Assembly: GCF_030730945.1 (NCBI RefSeq)
Contig: NZ_JAVAMS010000001.1
Span: 1,269,992 to 1,333,991, forward strand
DNA length: 64,000 bases
Reading direction: 5' to 3'
DNA from: Aurantiacibacter poecillastricola
GTDB taxonomy: Bacteria; Pseudomonadota; Alphaproteobacteria; Sphingomonadales; Sphingomonadaceae
Made by a program: the position numbers and the translations under genes. The notes under the pieces were generated by a model, which worked only from the letters and a program-made list of their open reading frames with translations, searched no databases and was not told the origin of the DNA. Positions 38,387 through 47,730 of this stretch are shown piece after piece (position 1 is the first letter of the stretch; every line of letters begins with the position of its first letter).

Positions 38387-39721
38387 ATGCAATCGATCAA
38401 GCGGGCGGCGCTCGCCGCTTCGGCCCTTGGCTGGACTCTGGGCGCGCTGGTGGCAGCACCGGCCACCGCGCAGGACCAGCCCATCGCCTTTACCGGCGCG
38501 ACCATTCACACCATGTCCGGCACCAGCGGTATCGGCACGATCGAGAACGGCACGCTGGTGATCCAGGATGGCGAAATAATTGCCATTGGCGCGAATGTCG
38601 CCGTGCCCGCAGGAGCGCAGGTTCGTGACGCCAGCGGCATGGTAATCATGCCGGGCATTGTCGACACGCACTCGCATATCGGCCAGGTTTCGGGTGCGGA
38701 TAGTTCCGCCGCGATCCAGCCCGATGTGCGCGCACTCGATTCCATCAATGTGCGCGACAGTTCGATCCCGCGCGCCCGCTCGGGCGGGGTGACCACTGCC
38801 AATGTCATGCCCGGCAGCGGCTTCCTGATGAGCGGGCAGACCTTCTACATGCATCTCACCGAGGGCAACACGATCGAGGAACTCGCCTGGATGGACGAGG
38901 ACGGTGACGTGATGGGCGGCATGAAGATGGCGAACGGCACCAATCCGCTGCGCGACAATCCGGCCTTTCCCTCCACCCGCGCGCGCAGCGCGGCGATGGT
39001 GCGCCAGCATTTCGTGGAGGCGCAGGCCTATTGCGCCAAGGATGCCGATGAGCGCGAGGAGCGCGACCTTGGCATGGACGCCATGTGCGAAGTGCTGGAC
39101 GGCAGCCGCCTCGTCCACTTCCACACCCACCGCAGCGACGACATCATGACGGCGCTGCGCCTGCGCCGCGAATTCGGTTTCGACATGCTGATCCAGCATG
39201 GCATCGAAAGCGGTCAGGTCGCGGGCGAGATCGCTGCCGAGGGTGTGCCGGTTTCCGCCATCATCGTGGACAGCCCCGGCGGCAAGCTGGAGGCGGCCGA
39301 GGCGGTGCTGGAAACCGCCGCCATGCTGGAGGATGCAGGCGTGTTCGTCTCTCTCCACTCGGATGACAACATCATCGATTCCCGCCTGATGTTCCGCCAC
39401 GCAGGGCTTGCCGTGCGCGGCGGGATGAGCAGGGAGGGCGCCCTGCGCGCGCTCACCATCAACGGCGCGCAGCAGCTGGGGCTGGGCGAGCAGGTGGGCA
39501 GCCTCGAGGTCGGCAAGATGGCCGACCTGATCGTGCTCACCGGCGATCCTCTGTCGGTCTATACCGACGTTGCAGAGACATGGGTGATGGGCGAGTTGCT
39601 GTTCGACGCCTCCGATCCCGAAGACCTGCTGATGGCCACGGGCGGGAAGGGCGCGGGCAATCCGCAAATGACAACCCACGTCCTCGAACGAGAAGCGCAC
39701 ATGCTGGAGGGCGCACGATGA
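38387..39721 (+). CDS. exported amidohydrolase, intact metal site
   Basis: A 444-residue protein with a signal peptide ending near PATAQ and an amidohydrolase-superfamily barrel. The first metal pair is present as DTHSH (His95, His97). Further ligands are in LVHFHTHRSDD and MLIQHGIES, and the last Asp in SLHSDDN. The C-terminal strands EVGSLEVGKMADLIVLTGDP are those of imidazolonepropionase-like amidohydrolases. Such exported proteins often act as peptidases or lactonases; the substrate is unknown. Its stop overlaps the start of a second amidohydrolase (ATGA). Confidence 0.88.
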   Translation: MQSIKRAALAASALGWTLGALVAAPATAQDQPIAFTGATIHTMSGTSGIGTIENGTLVIQDGEIIAIGANVAVPAGAQVRDASGMVIMPGIVDTHSHIGQVSGADSSAAIQPDVRALDSINVRDSSIPRARSGGVTTANVMPGSGFLMSGQTFYMHLTEGNTIEELAWMDEDGDVMGGMKMANGTNPLRDNPAFPSTRARSAAMVRQHFVEAQAYCAKDADEREERDLGMDAMCEVLDGSRLVHFHTHRSDDIMTALRLRREFGFDMLIQHGIESGQVAGEIAAEGVPVSAIIVDSPGGKLEAAEAVLETAAMLEDAGVFVSLHSDDNIIDSRLMFRHAGLAVRGGMSREGALRALTINGAQQLGLGEQVGSLEVGKMADLIVLTGDPLSVYTDVAETWVMGELLFDASDPEDLLMATGGKGAGNPQMTTHVLEREAHMLEGAR

Positions 39722-40956
39722 ACGGTATTGCAAGAACGCTCGCCGCCGGTTTGGTCGCCGCGCTGCTTTCGACGACGGCCTTCGCGCAGGACATCGCCGT
39801 GCGCGGCCAGCAGGTGTGGACGATGGGGCCGCAAGGCGTGATCGAGAACGGCGTGGTCGTGATCGAGGACGGCACCATCACCGCCGTCGGCCCGGCCGCC
39901 AGCACCGCCATTCCCACCGGCATGCAGGTGCTGGAAGCACCCGTCGTCACGCCCGGCCTTGTCGATGCGCACAGCACGGTGGGCCTCACCGGCTATCTCA
40001 ACCAGCCCGACGATCAGGACCAGCTCGACACGACCGCGCCCGTGCAACCGCATTTGCGCGCGATCGATGCCTACAACCCGCATGACCGGCTGGTGGAATG
40101 GGTGCGCGAGCTGGGCATCACGACGCTCCACACAGGCCACGGTCCCGGCGCGCTCGTTTCCGGGCAGACCATGGTGGTGAAGACCGTGGGCAACACGGTG
40201 GATGCCGCGCTGGTGGAGGATGGCACGATGGTTGTCGCCAATCTTGGCACCTGGGCGCTCGACCGCGAGAGTTCGCCGGGCACGCGCGCCAAGCAGATGG
40301 CGATGCTGCGCCAGGCGCTCGTTTCCGCGCGCAGCGGCGATGAAGTCGATGTGGGCGAGGACGAGGACGGCGACGATGACGAGGTGGAGGGCGCCCGCGA
40401 TCTCGTGAGCGAGGCATTCCGGTCGGTCGTGCGCAAGGAACGCCCGCTGCTCATCACCGCGCACCGTTCGCAGGACATCCAGTCCGCCCTGCGCCTTGCC
40501 GAGGAATTCGATTTCGACCTTGTGCTGGACGGCGCGGCGGATGCGCACATGATGCTGGACGAGATCCGCGAGGCAGGCGTCCCGGTGATCCTCCACCCAA
40601 CCATGGCGCGCAATGAGGGCGAGCTTGAAAACGCCGCCTTCACCACCGCCGCCGTGCTGGCCGAGGCCGGGATCCCTTTTGCACTGCAATCGGGGTACGA
40701 GGCCTATGTCCCCAAGACCCGCGTGGTATTGTGGGAAGCGGGCTTTGCGGCAGGCAACGGCCTCGCGCGGGAGGATGCCCTGGCCTCGATCACGATCGAC
40801 GCGGCCCGTATCATCGGCATGGAGGATCGCGTCGGCAGCCTCGAAGTGGGCAAATATGGCGACGTGGCGATGTTCGAGGGCGATCCCTTCGAATACACGA
40901 CGCACGTCACCGGCGTCGTGATCGACGGCGAAGTGGTGAGCGACGCACGGCGATAG
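39718..40956 (+). CDS. exported amidohydrolase-like protein with altered metal site
   Basis: A 412-residue homologue of the preceding gene, with a signal peptide ending near TTAFAQ. The first metal motif reads DAHST (His85, Thr87), so the second His of HxH is missing. Other parts of the barrel remain: LLITAHRSQD, VILHPTMARNEGE and the C-terminal GSLEVGKYGDVAMFEGDPF. The start overlaps the stop of the first amidohydrolase by four bases, so the products are probably made in equal amounts and may form a heteromer. A hairpin terminator follows. Its activity alone is doubtful. Confidence 0.86.
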   Translation: MNGIARTLAAGLVAALLSTTAFAQDIAVRGQQVWTMGPQGVIENGVVVIEDGTITAVGPAASTAIPTGMQVLEAPVVTPGLVDAHSTVGLTGYLNQPDDQDQLDTTAPVQPHLRAIDAYNPHDRLVEWVRELGITTLHTGHGPGALVSGQTMVVKTVGNTVDAALVEDGTMVVANLGTWALDRESSPGTRAKQMAMLRQALVSARSGDEVDVGEDEDGDDDEVEGARDLVSEAFRSVVRKERPLLITAHRSQDIQSALRLAEEFDFDLVLDGAADAHMMLDEIREAGVPVILHPTMARNEGELENAAFTTAAVLAEAGIPFALQSGYEAYVPKTRVVLWEAGFAAGNGLAREDALASITIDAARIIGMEDRVGSLEVGKYGDVAMFEGDPFEYTTHVTGVVIDGEVVSDARR

Positions 40957-40967
40957 GGCTTTCCTAC

Positions 40968-40998
40968 AGGCGAGGCGATGGTCACTGTCGCCTCGCCT
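40968..40998 (+). terminator. intrinsic terminator after the amidohydrolase operon
   Basis: AGGCGAGGCGA (40968-40978) pairs perfectly with TCGCCTCGCCT (40988-40998) around a nine-base loop, 12 bases after the stop codon, followed by a short pyrimidine tract TTCCTCGCCTT. It ends the DUF6152-amidohydrolase transcript. Confidence 0.75.
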
Positions 40999-41154
40999 TT
41001 CCTCGCCTTGACGGCAGGCTCTTTCCCAGTGTCGCTCAACACCGCCTTAGCGCGAAGATCCCGCAAGGCCGCCACGTGCATCAACTAGATCAACTAAACC
41101 CCGATCCGTTCATCGGTCAGGGTTTCAGGCTGAACGAATCGGATTGCCGCTTCG

Positions 41155-42525
41155 CTACTTGAGAACCCCGAAAAGGTCGTGAGCGTCGGCATCCTCGACC
41201 TCGACATCGGCGAAATCGCCAGCCTTCGAAGTGGCCGGCACGTTGCGCAGGAACACCTGTCCGTCGATCTCGGGCGCATCGGCCTGGCTGCGACCGGTCG
41301 CGCCGATATCGCCGTCCTCGTCTGGCTCGCCCACCTCGTCGATGATGACAGGGATTGTCTTGCCCACCTTGGCGGAAAGCTTGGCAGCGCTGATCCGCTC
41401 GGTCACTTCCATGACGCGGGCAAAGCGTTCCTCCTTCACGGCCTCGGGCACCGGATCGGGCAGGGCATTGGCCGCCGCGCCCTCAACCGGCTCGAACCGA
41501 AACGCGCCGACGCGGTCGAGCTGTGCTTCCTCCAGCCATTCGAGCAGGTATTCGAAGTCGTCCTGCGTCTCGCCCGGAAAGCCGACGACGAAGCTGGAAC
41601 GGATGGCGATCTCCGGACAGATTGCACGCCAGTTCTTCAGCCGCTCTAGCACCTTCGCCTCGTTCGCCGGACGTTTCATGGCTTTCAGCACATTGCGGCT
41701 GGCGTGCTGGAAGGGGATGTCGAGATAGGGCGTCAGCAGACCCTCGGCCATCAGCGGAATGACCTGGTCCACATGCGGATAGGGATAGACATAGTGCAGC
41801 CGGACCCATGGCACAACGCCCTCGGTCGTGCGCATCCGGCCCAGTTCGCGGGCAAGGTCGGTCATGTGGGCACGCACGGGGTGGCCCTTCCAGTCCCGCT
41901 CCTCGTGCCTCGTGTCCACACCAAAGGCCGACGTGTCCTGGCTGATCACCAGCAGTTCCTTCGTGCCCGCCGCCAGCAGCTTCTCCGCCTCGCGAAGCAC
42001 GGCGTCGATCCGGCGGCTCGCCAGTTTCCCGCGCAGCGTCGGGATGATGCAGAAGGCGCAGGAGTGATTGCAGCCTTCGCTTATCTTGAGATAGCTGTAG
42101 TGCCGGGGCGTCAGCTTGATGTCCGGCTGGGCCTGCGGGACGAGGTCGATATACGGCCCCTGCGAAGGCGGCGCCGCCTCATGCACGGCCTCCACCACGT
42201 CCTCGTACTGATGCGCACCGGTGATGGCGAGGACCTGCGGGAAGCGCGCGCGAATCAGCTCCGCCTCGTCGCCCATGCAGCCGGTCACGATGACGCGGCC
42301 GTTCTCGTTGATAGCCTCACCGATGGCCTCCAGGCTCTCTTCCTTGGCGGAATCGAGGAAGCCGCAGGTGTTTACCAGCACCACGTCCGCGCCTTCGTAG
42401 TCCGGGCTCATGGCGTAGCCATCGGCGCGTAGCCTGGTAAGGATGCGCTCGGAATCGACCAGCGCCTTCGGGCAGCCGAGGCTGACCATGCCCACGCGCT
42501 TTTGTTCGGGAATCTGCGTTGCCAT
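41155..42525 (-). CDS. rimO: ribosomal protein S12 methylthiotransferase RimO
   Basis: A 456-residue radical-SAM enzyme that methylthiolates an aspartate of ribosomal protein S12. The N-terminal MTTase domain has the three cluster cysteines (Cys18 in SLGCPK, Cys54 in NTCGF, Cys83 in TGCMG); the radical-SAM motif is CNHSCAFC (152-159); a TRAM domain closes the protein. [12 protein letters not shown] distinguishes RimO from MiaB. It is divergent from the DUF1761 gene. Confidence 0.96.
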   Translation of the reverse strand: MATQIPEQKRVGMVSLGCPKALVDSERILTRLRADGYAMSPDYEGADVVLVNTCGFLDSAKEESLEAIGEAINENGRVIVTGCMGDEAELIRARFPQVLAITGAHQYEDVVEAVHEAAPPSQGPYIDLVPQAQPDIKLTPRHYSYLKISEGCNHSCAFCIIPTLRGKLASRRIDAVLREAEKLLAAGTKELLVISQDTSAFGVDTRHEERDWKGHPVRAHMTDLARELGRMRTTEGVVPWVRLHYVYPYPHVDQVIPLMAEGLLTPYLDIPFQHASRNVLKAMKRPANEAKVLERLKNWRAICPEIAIRSSFVVGFPGETQDDFEYLLEWLEEAQLDRVGAFRFEPVEGAAANALPDPVPEAVKEERFARVMEVTERISAAKLSAKVGKTIPVIIDEVGEPDEDGDIGATGRSQADAPEIDGQVFLRNVPATSKAGDFADVEVEDADAHDLFGVLK

Positions 42526-42598
42526 ATGCGGCGCGCCCCTACACCCAAACGGGCAATTGGGCTAGTGTGCGCAAGGGGCGCTTGCGGGAGCTTGGGAA

Positions 42599-43015
42599 AT
42601 GGGTGACGTCAATCTGCTTGCAGTCGTGCTCGGCACGCTGGCCTTCTTCGTGATCGGCGCGCTGTGGTATGGTCCGTTATTCGGCAAGACCTGGCGCGAA
42701 CTGACCGGCATCACCGACGAGATGGTTCAGGCCGGACCGAGGCCGGGACAGAACCCGACCTGGCTGATCATGCTGCTCGCTTTCCTGTTCGAGATGGTGG
42801 TGGTGCTGATGCTGGGCCACAACGTCGCCCGCACCAATCCCGCCCCGCATGTGATCATGATGATGGCACTGGGCTTTGCCGCTATGATCATGACGCCGGC
42901 GCTGGGCATCAATTACCTGTTCCAGATGCGACCCGGAAAGCTCTTCGCCATCGATGCAGGCTATTTCATCGTCGGCATGGCGGCAGCAGGGGCCGTGTTC
43001 ATCGCCCTGGCCTAG
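42599..43015 (+). CDS. DUF1761 family membrane protein
   Basis: A 138-residue protein with four membrane helices, beginning VNLLAVVLGTLAFFVIGALWYGPLFGKTW. The WYGPLFGK motif after the first helix is the DUF1761 signature. Function unknown. Its 3' end overlaps the convergent potassium channel gene by four bases. Confidence 0.87.
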   Translation: MGDVNLLAVVLGTLAFFVIGALWYGPLFGKTWRELTGITDEMVQAGPRPGQNPTWLIMLLAFLFEMVVVLMLGHNVARTNPAPHVIMMMALGFAAMIMTPALGINYLFQMRPGKLFAIDAGYFIVGMAAAGAVFIALA

Positions 43016-44103
43016 ACGCGCGCCCTGCGATCCTCTGCGCCGTCGGAAAGGTCTGCGTCGGTCGGACGGATCTCCACGATGATGTCGCCCGCCTGCAGGC
43101 ATTCGGCCTCGTGCTCCCAGAACCCGCAGGCGACGCCGTTGCGATAGATCCGCAAGCCCCTTCCGCCCTGGCATGCTTCGGCCAAGGGCTTGCCGATCTC
43201 TTCCTGCCGCACCTCCCGCTCCACCAGCTGGACGCGGCCGGTGATCGAGGCGAGGTCGCCGAGGTAATCGGCAATGTGCGCGCCGCGGGCGCTGCCGGCC
43301 AGCAGCAGGCCGGTGAAGCGCACGGGGTTTATCACGTTGTCCGCACCTGCCTGCCGCGCAAGCAGCTCGTTATCGGCGGCGCGCACCACCACGCTGATGG
43401 GCACCTTCGGAGCAAGGTGGCGCACGGTCAGCACGATGAGGATCGAGGAGTCGTCGCGGCCCGCTGAAACCAGCACGGTCTGTGCCTCACTGATGCGAAC
43501 TGCCTCCAGGCTCTCGTCGCGCGTGGCGTCCGCCTCGATCACGTTGCAGCCCAGCGCTTCTGCCTGTTCGAGGCGTTCCGCGTTGCCGTCCATCACCACG
43601 ATGCAGGCAGGATCGGTTCCGCGCTCGATCAGTTCGCCTACGGCTTCCGAGCCGGAGACACCGAAGCCGAGCACGACGACGTGGTTGGAAAGCTTTTCCT
43701 GGATGCGGGCCATGCGGAATTTCTCCCAGCTGCGCTTGATGAGAAAGTTGTATGCCGTGCCCACGAAGATGAACAGCACGGCAAAGCGAACGGGCGTCAC
43801 GATCAGTGCCTCCACCAGGCGCGCCTTGTCGCTGATGGGGGCGATATCGCCGAAGCCGGTGGTGGTGATCGAGATCATCGTGAAATAGATCACGTCGAGG
43901 AAGCTGACATGCCCGTCGAGGTTGTCGACCAGCCCCTCGCGGTCCCACCAGTGGATCATCACGACGATGAAGATCAGGAATACCGCCAGGCCGAGGCGGA
44001 TGAAGAGGTCGCCCCAGACGGGTATGTTCACCGCCCGCCGCAGCGGTGCGTAGCGGCGCTTGCCCCTGCGCCGAGGTTCCGGCCTGGTGTGCGAGCGCGC
44101 CAC
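43012..44103 (-). CDS. two-helix potassium channel with RCK (TrkA-N/TrkA-C) domains
   Basis: A 363-residue ion channel subunit. Two transmembrane helices (about 32-52 and 97-117) flank the selectivity filter TTGFGD (81-86). The cytoplasmic part is an RCK domain with a Rossmann fold (VVVLGFGVSGSEAVGELI, IVVMDGNAERLEQA) and a C-terminal TrkA-C domain (GDIIVEIRP). The filter reads GFGD instead of GYGD, as in several prokaryotic K+ channels. It lies 17 bases after surE and probably ends a serS-surE-channel operon. Confidence 0.9.
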   Translation of the reverse strand: MARSHTRPEPRRRGKRRYAPLRRAVNIPVWGDLFIRLGLAVFLIFIVVMIHWWDREGLVDNLDGHVSFLDVIYFTMISITTTGFGDIAPISDKARLVEALIVTPVRFAVLFIFVGTAYNFLIKRSWEKFRMARIQEKLSNHVVVLGFGVSGSEAVGELIERGTDPACIVVMDGNAERLEQAEALGCNVIEADATRDESLEAVRISEAQTVLVSAGRDDSSILIVLTVRHLAPKVPISVVVRAADNELLARQAGADNVINPVRFTGLLLAGSARGAHIADYLGDLASITGRVQLVEREVRQEEIGKPLAEACQGGRGLRIYRNGVACGFWEHEAECLQAGDIIVEIRPTDADLSDGAEDRRARV

Positions 44104-44120
44104 GGGTCAGACTGGCCCGC

Positions 44121-44876
44121 TCAAGCGACGAACCTCTCGGCGAGGCTGGAAATGGCGGAATGGTGCGTCAGGTCCAGTTGCAGTGGCGTCACGGCGATAT
44201 AGCCATCTTCCACCGCCTCCAGATCGGTGCCGTGGTCCAGCGTGTGTTCCGCGTCCTGTAAGCCGAACCAGTAGTATTTGCGGCCGCGCGGATCGGTGCC
44301 TTCGGCCAGCGAACCGCGCGCGTAATCGTGGAAGCCCTGCCGCACCACGCGGATGCCCTTCACGCCATTGGCGGGAAGCGGGGGGAAATTCACGTTGACC
44401 AGCGTGCGCTTGGCCATTTGCACGTCGATCAGCGGAGCGAGCACTTTCGCCCCCCACTCCTCCGCCGCGCCGAAGCCGAAACCGTTGTCGCGCATCGCCT
44501 GACTAAGGCCGATGGCGGGGATGCCCGCCAGCGCTGCTTCCATCGCTGCCGAGATCGTACCCGAATAGGTTATGTCGTCGCCCAGGTTCTCGCCTGCATT
44601 CACGCCCGAGAGCACGAGATCCGGCTTCCTGTCCTCGAACAGCTTGCGCAGCGCGAGATTGACCGAATCGGTGGGCGTACCCGTTACACTGAAGCGCTTC
44701 TCTCCATGCTGGCGCAGGCGGACCGGGTGATGCAGCGTGAGCGAATGACCGGCGCCGGATTGCTCCTCCGCTGGTGCACAGATCCAGACATCGTCGGAAA
44801 GCCGGGCTGCGATAGCTTCCAGCACCGTTAGCCCCGGCGCATGGATGCCATCGTCATTTGTAAGCAGGATGCGCAT
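44121..44876 (-). CDS. surE: 5'/3'-nucleotidase SurE
   Basis: A 251-residue stationary-phase survival phosphatase acting on nucleoside monophosphates. The metal site opens the protein, MRILLTNDDGIHAPG, and further ligands are in SGAGHSLTL and VLSGVNAGENLGDDI. TYSGTISAAMEAAL is also characteristic. It starts three bases after the serS stop, an arrangement common in alphaproteobacteria, where serS, surE and pcm cluster. Confidence 0.95.
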   Translation of the reverse strand: MRILLTNDDGIHAPGLTVLEAIAARLSDDVWICAPAEEQSGAGHSLTLHHPVRLRQHGEKRFSVTGTPTDSVNLALRKLFEDRKPDLVLSGVNAGENLGDDITYSGTISAAMEAALAGIPAIGLSQAMRDNGFGFGAAEEWGAKVLAPLIDVQMAKRTLVNVNFPPLPANGVKGIRVVRQGFHDYARGSLAEGTDPRGRKYYWFGLQDAEHTLDHGTDLEAVEDGYIAVTPLQLDLTHHSAISSLAERFVA

Positions 44877-44879
44877 GAA

Positions 44880-46160
44880 TCAGGCTGCTACCAGTTTTTC
44901 CGCGCCACCCATATAGGGCTTCAAGGCATCGGGCACCGCGACCGAGCCGTCCTCCCGCTGGTAATTCTCCAGCACGGCGACCAGTGTGCGTCCGACGGCA
45001 AGGCCCGAACCGTTCAGCGTGTGGACGAAATTGGTCTTCTTCCCGCCCGCTTCGGTACGGTAGCGCGTGTTCATCCGGCGGGCCTGGAAATCGCCGGTGT
45101 TCGAGCAGGACGAAATCTCCCGATAGGCCCCCTGGCCGGGCAGCCAAACTTCGAGGTCGTAGGTCTTGCGCGCGCCGAAGCCCATGTCGCCGGTGCAGAG
45201 CAGCATCTTGCGATAGGGCAGGTCCAGCGCCTTCAGTATGCCCTCGGCGCAGCCGGTCATGCGCTCGTGCTCGGCCTCGCTGTCTTCCGGGCGGCAGATG
45301 CTGACGAGCTCCACCTTCTCGAACTGGTGCTGGCGGATGAAGCCGCGCGTGTCCTTGCCCGCCGCGCCCGCTTCGCTGCGAAAGCAAAGCGTGTGCGCGG
45401 TGAGGCGGATGGGCTGCGAGAGGTCTGCGATGATCTCGCCCGCGACCGATGCGGTGAGGCTGACTTCGCTGGTGGGGATCAGCCACCGCCCGTCCGTTGT
45501 GCGAAAGCTGTCCTCGGCGAACTTGGGCAGCTTGTCCGTGCCGTACATCGCAGCATCGTTCACCAGCACTGGCGGGTTACATTCGGTGTAGCCGTTTTCC
45601 GCCGTCTGCGTGTCGAGCATGAATTGCGCGATGGCGCGGTGGAGGCGGGCCATCTGCCCTCGCAGGAACGTGAAGCGCGCGCCCGAGAGCGCCGCGCCGG
45701 TCTCGAAATCCATGCCCAGGGCCGGGCCAAGGTCGGCATGTTCCAGCGGGGTGAAAGCGAAATCGCGCTTCTTGCCCCAGCTCGAGACCTCCACGTTTTC
45801 GTCCTCGTCGGCGCCTTGCGGCACGTCCTCGGCGGGAAGGTTGGGGATGGTGGCGAGCATGGTCTCCAGCTCGGTGCCGAGCGCCCTCTCGCGCTCCTCC
45901 ACCTCGGGCATGGATCGCTTGATCTCGGCCACTTCGGCCTTCAGCGCCTCTGCCTTGTCCTTGTCGCCCTGACCCATCGCCTGGCCGATGGCCTTGGAGG
46001 CCTCGTTACGGCGGCTCTGCATCTCCTGCAGGCGGGTGGTGAGCGCGCGCCGCTCCTCGTCCAGCTTCAGGATATCGGTGGATACAGGGGCCACGCCGCG
46101 CTTCGCCAAAGCTTCGTCGAAGCCGTTCGGATTCTCGCGGATCGATCGGATATCGTGCAT
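44880..46160 (-). CDS. serS: seryl-tRNA synthetase
   Basis: A 426-residue class II synthetase that charges tRNA-Ser and is needed for selenocysteine charging where present. It begins [18 protein letters not shown]. The N-terminal coiled-coil arm spans about residues 30-105. The catalytic core has motif 2 ([22 protein letters not shown]) and motif 3 ([17 protein letters not shown]). First gene of the leftward serS-surE-K+ channel set. Confidence 0.97.
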   Translation of the reverse strand: MHDIRSIRENPNGFDEALAKRGVAPVSTDILKLDEERRALTTRLQEMQSRRNEASKAIGQAMGQGDKDKAEALKAEVAEIKRSMPEVEERERALGTELETMLATIPNLPAEDVPQGADEDENVEVSSWGKKRDFAFTPLEHADLGPALGMDFETGAALSGARFTFLRGQMARLHRAIAQFMLDTQTAENGYTECNPPVLVNDAAMYGTDKLPKFAEDSFRTTDGRWLIPTSEVSLTASVAGEIIADLSQPIRLTAHTLCFRSEAGAAGKDTRGFIRQHQFEKVELVSICRPEDSEAEHERMTGCAEGILKALDLPYRKMLLCTGDMGFGARKTYDLEVWLPGQGAYREISSCSNTGDFQARRMNTRYRTEAGGKKTNFVHTLNGSGLAVGRTLVAVLENYQREDGSVAVPDALKPYMGGAEKLVAA

Positions 46161-46306
46161 GGGCGCGGCCTATGCCTTCTGCGCTTGCCGCTTGTCCAGC
46201 GCCGATACGTTTGCGGCATGGATAGGGGGAACCAAACACTGCCTGGAACCTTGGTTTCTTTGCATCCAGGGCTGATTGCGAAGGGGCCACATTGTTCGAT
46301 AAGTCC

Positions 46307-47566
46307 ATGACAACCCCGCCCCAACGCACCCGCTTAGTCGATGCGGTGGAGAGCCTCACACGGCTGGCAATGCGAGCAGGCATCATGGAGCCCGCGACGT
46401 TCGATAAACAGGCGATCATGGACGCGGCAGCCCAGCGTGCCGGATGCGAGGATTTCGGCGATCCCTGGTTCGAGAAGCCCTTCGAAATCCTGCTACGATC
46501 GCTCGAGGACGAGGCCCGGCTGCACGAGGCCGGCGCCTGGGTTGCGATGAAGCAATGCGAGAAGGTGCTGGTGGATCGCCTGTGGGCCCAGCAATGGTTC
46601 GCCGAGCATCCGGAAATCCTCGCTCGGCCCTTGCGCAAGCCCGTCTTCGTCATTGGCCCGATGCGCTCGGGCACGACGCGGCTGCACCGGCTGCTTTCGG
46701 CGGACCAGCGCTTCAATCACGTGCGCAGCTTCGAGACGATAAGTCCGGTGCCCCGCCCGGGTTTCACGCATGATGGCCACGACCAGCGGATCGACATGGC
46801 AAGGCGCGTGCGGCATGTCGCGAAACTGGCCAATCCGAACACGCTTGCAATCCATCCGACCGGGCCGAAAAAGCCGGAGGAAGAACTCGGCCTGTTCGTC
46901 AATTCCTTCTGGGGAATGAAACACGAGGCGCAATGGTACGTGCCCGGCTACGGCCGCTGGTGCGAGGCACAGAATGCCATTCCCGCCTACGAGCAGATGG
47001 CCCGTCTGCTGCGTCTGGTGGGCTGGTCGCAGCAGGCCAGCTCGCTGAAGCCCTGGGTACTCAAGACGCCGCAGCACATGCTGGATCTCGATGCACTTCT
47101 TGCGGTGTTTCCGGACGCGCGTTTCATCTTTACGCATCGCGATCCGCTGCGGGTTGTCGCCAGTTCCGCCTCGCTCGCCTGGAACCAGACCTGCATCTAT
47201 TCCAACCACGCCAATCCGCGCGACGTGGGACAGGAATGGCTGCGCAAGACCCGCCTGCAGGTGGAACGGATGCAGGAAGGGCGTACCGCCATCGCAGCAG
47301 ACCGCATGATCGACGTCCATTACGAGGATGTCGACGCCGATTGGCGCGGAGCGATGGAACGGATCTACGATTTCCTCGACCTCGACATCACTCACGCCTG
47401 GCCCGCAATGGAAGCCTATTGCGAGGAAGCCTCGGCCCTTAAAAGGCGGCCCCATCGCTACAGCCTGGCCGAATTCGGCCTGACCGAGGAAGACGTGATG
47501 GGCGAGCTGGGCGCCTATGCACGCACCTTCGACGTCGCTCGGGAAGGTCGACAGGCGGTACTCTAG
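46307..47566 (+). CDS. sulfotransferase family protein
   Basis: A 419-residue single-domain sulfotransferase. The PAPS loop is VFVIGPMRSGTTRLHRLL near residue 115 and the 3'-phosphate site is FIFTHRDPLRVVASS. Several aromatic residues in the middle (SFWGMKHEAQWYVPGYGRW) probably line the acceptor pocket. Acceptor unknown; such proteins in sphingomonads may act on glycans or small metabolites. The start is either this ATG or a TTG at 46292 that has the better ribosome site AAGGGG. It is unrelated at domain level to the TPR-sulfotransferase at 13088. Confidence 0.87.
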   Translation: MTTPPQRTRLVDAVESLTRLAMRAGIMEPATFDKQAIMDAAAQRAGCEDFGDPWFEKPFEILLRSLEDEARLHEAGAWVAMKQCEKVLVDRLWAQQWFAEHPEILARPLRKPVFVIGPMRSGTTRLHRLLSADQRFNHVRSFETISPVPRPGFTHDGHDQRIDMARRVRHVAKLANPNTLAIHPTGPKKPEEELGLFVNSFWGMKHEAQWYVPGYGRWCEAQNAIPAYEQMARLLRLVGWSQQASSLKPWVLKTPQHMLDLDALLAVFPDARFIFTHRDPLRVVASSASLAWNQTCIYSNHANPRDVGQEWLRKTRLQVERMQEGRTAIAADRMIDVHYEDVDADWRGAMERIYDFLDLDITHAWPAMEAYCEEASALKRRPHRYSLAEFGLTEEDVMGELGAYARTFDVAREGRQAVL

Positions 47567-47730
47567 CCCTGCGCAGCGGAGGCGCGTTAGGATAGACAGC
47601 CGCATGGAACCATCTTTTCGACTTGGTGTTTGGATCAGGCGGGGATGTCTCGAAACCGGCATCGTACTGATCGAGGGCATGGCGAATAGCAGTGGCTTTG
47701 CATTCGCCGCATGAGGGAGAGTTGCCGGGA

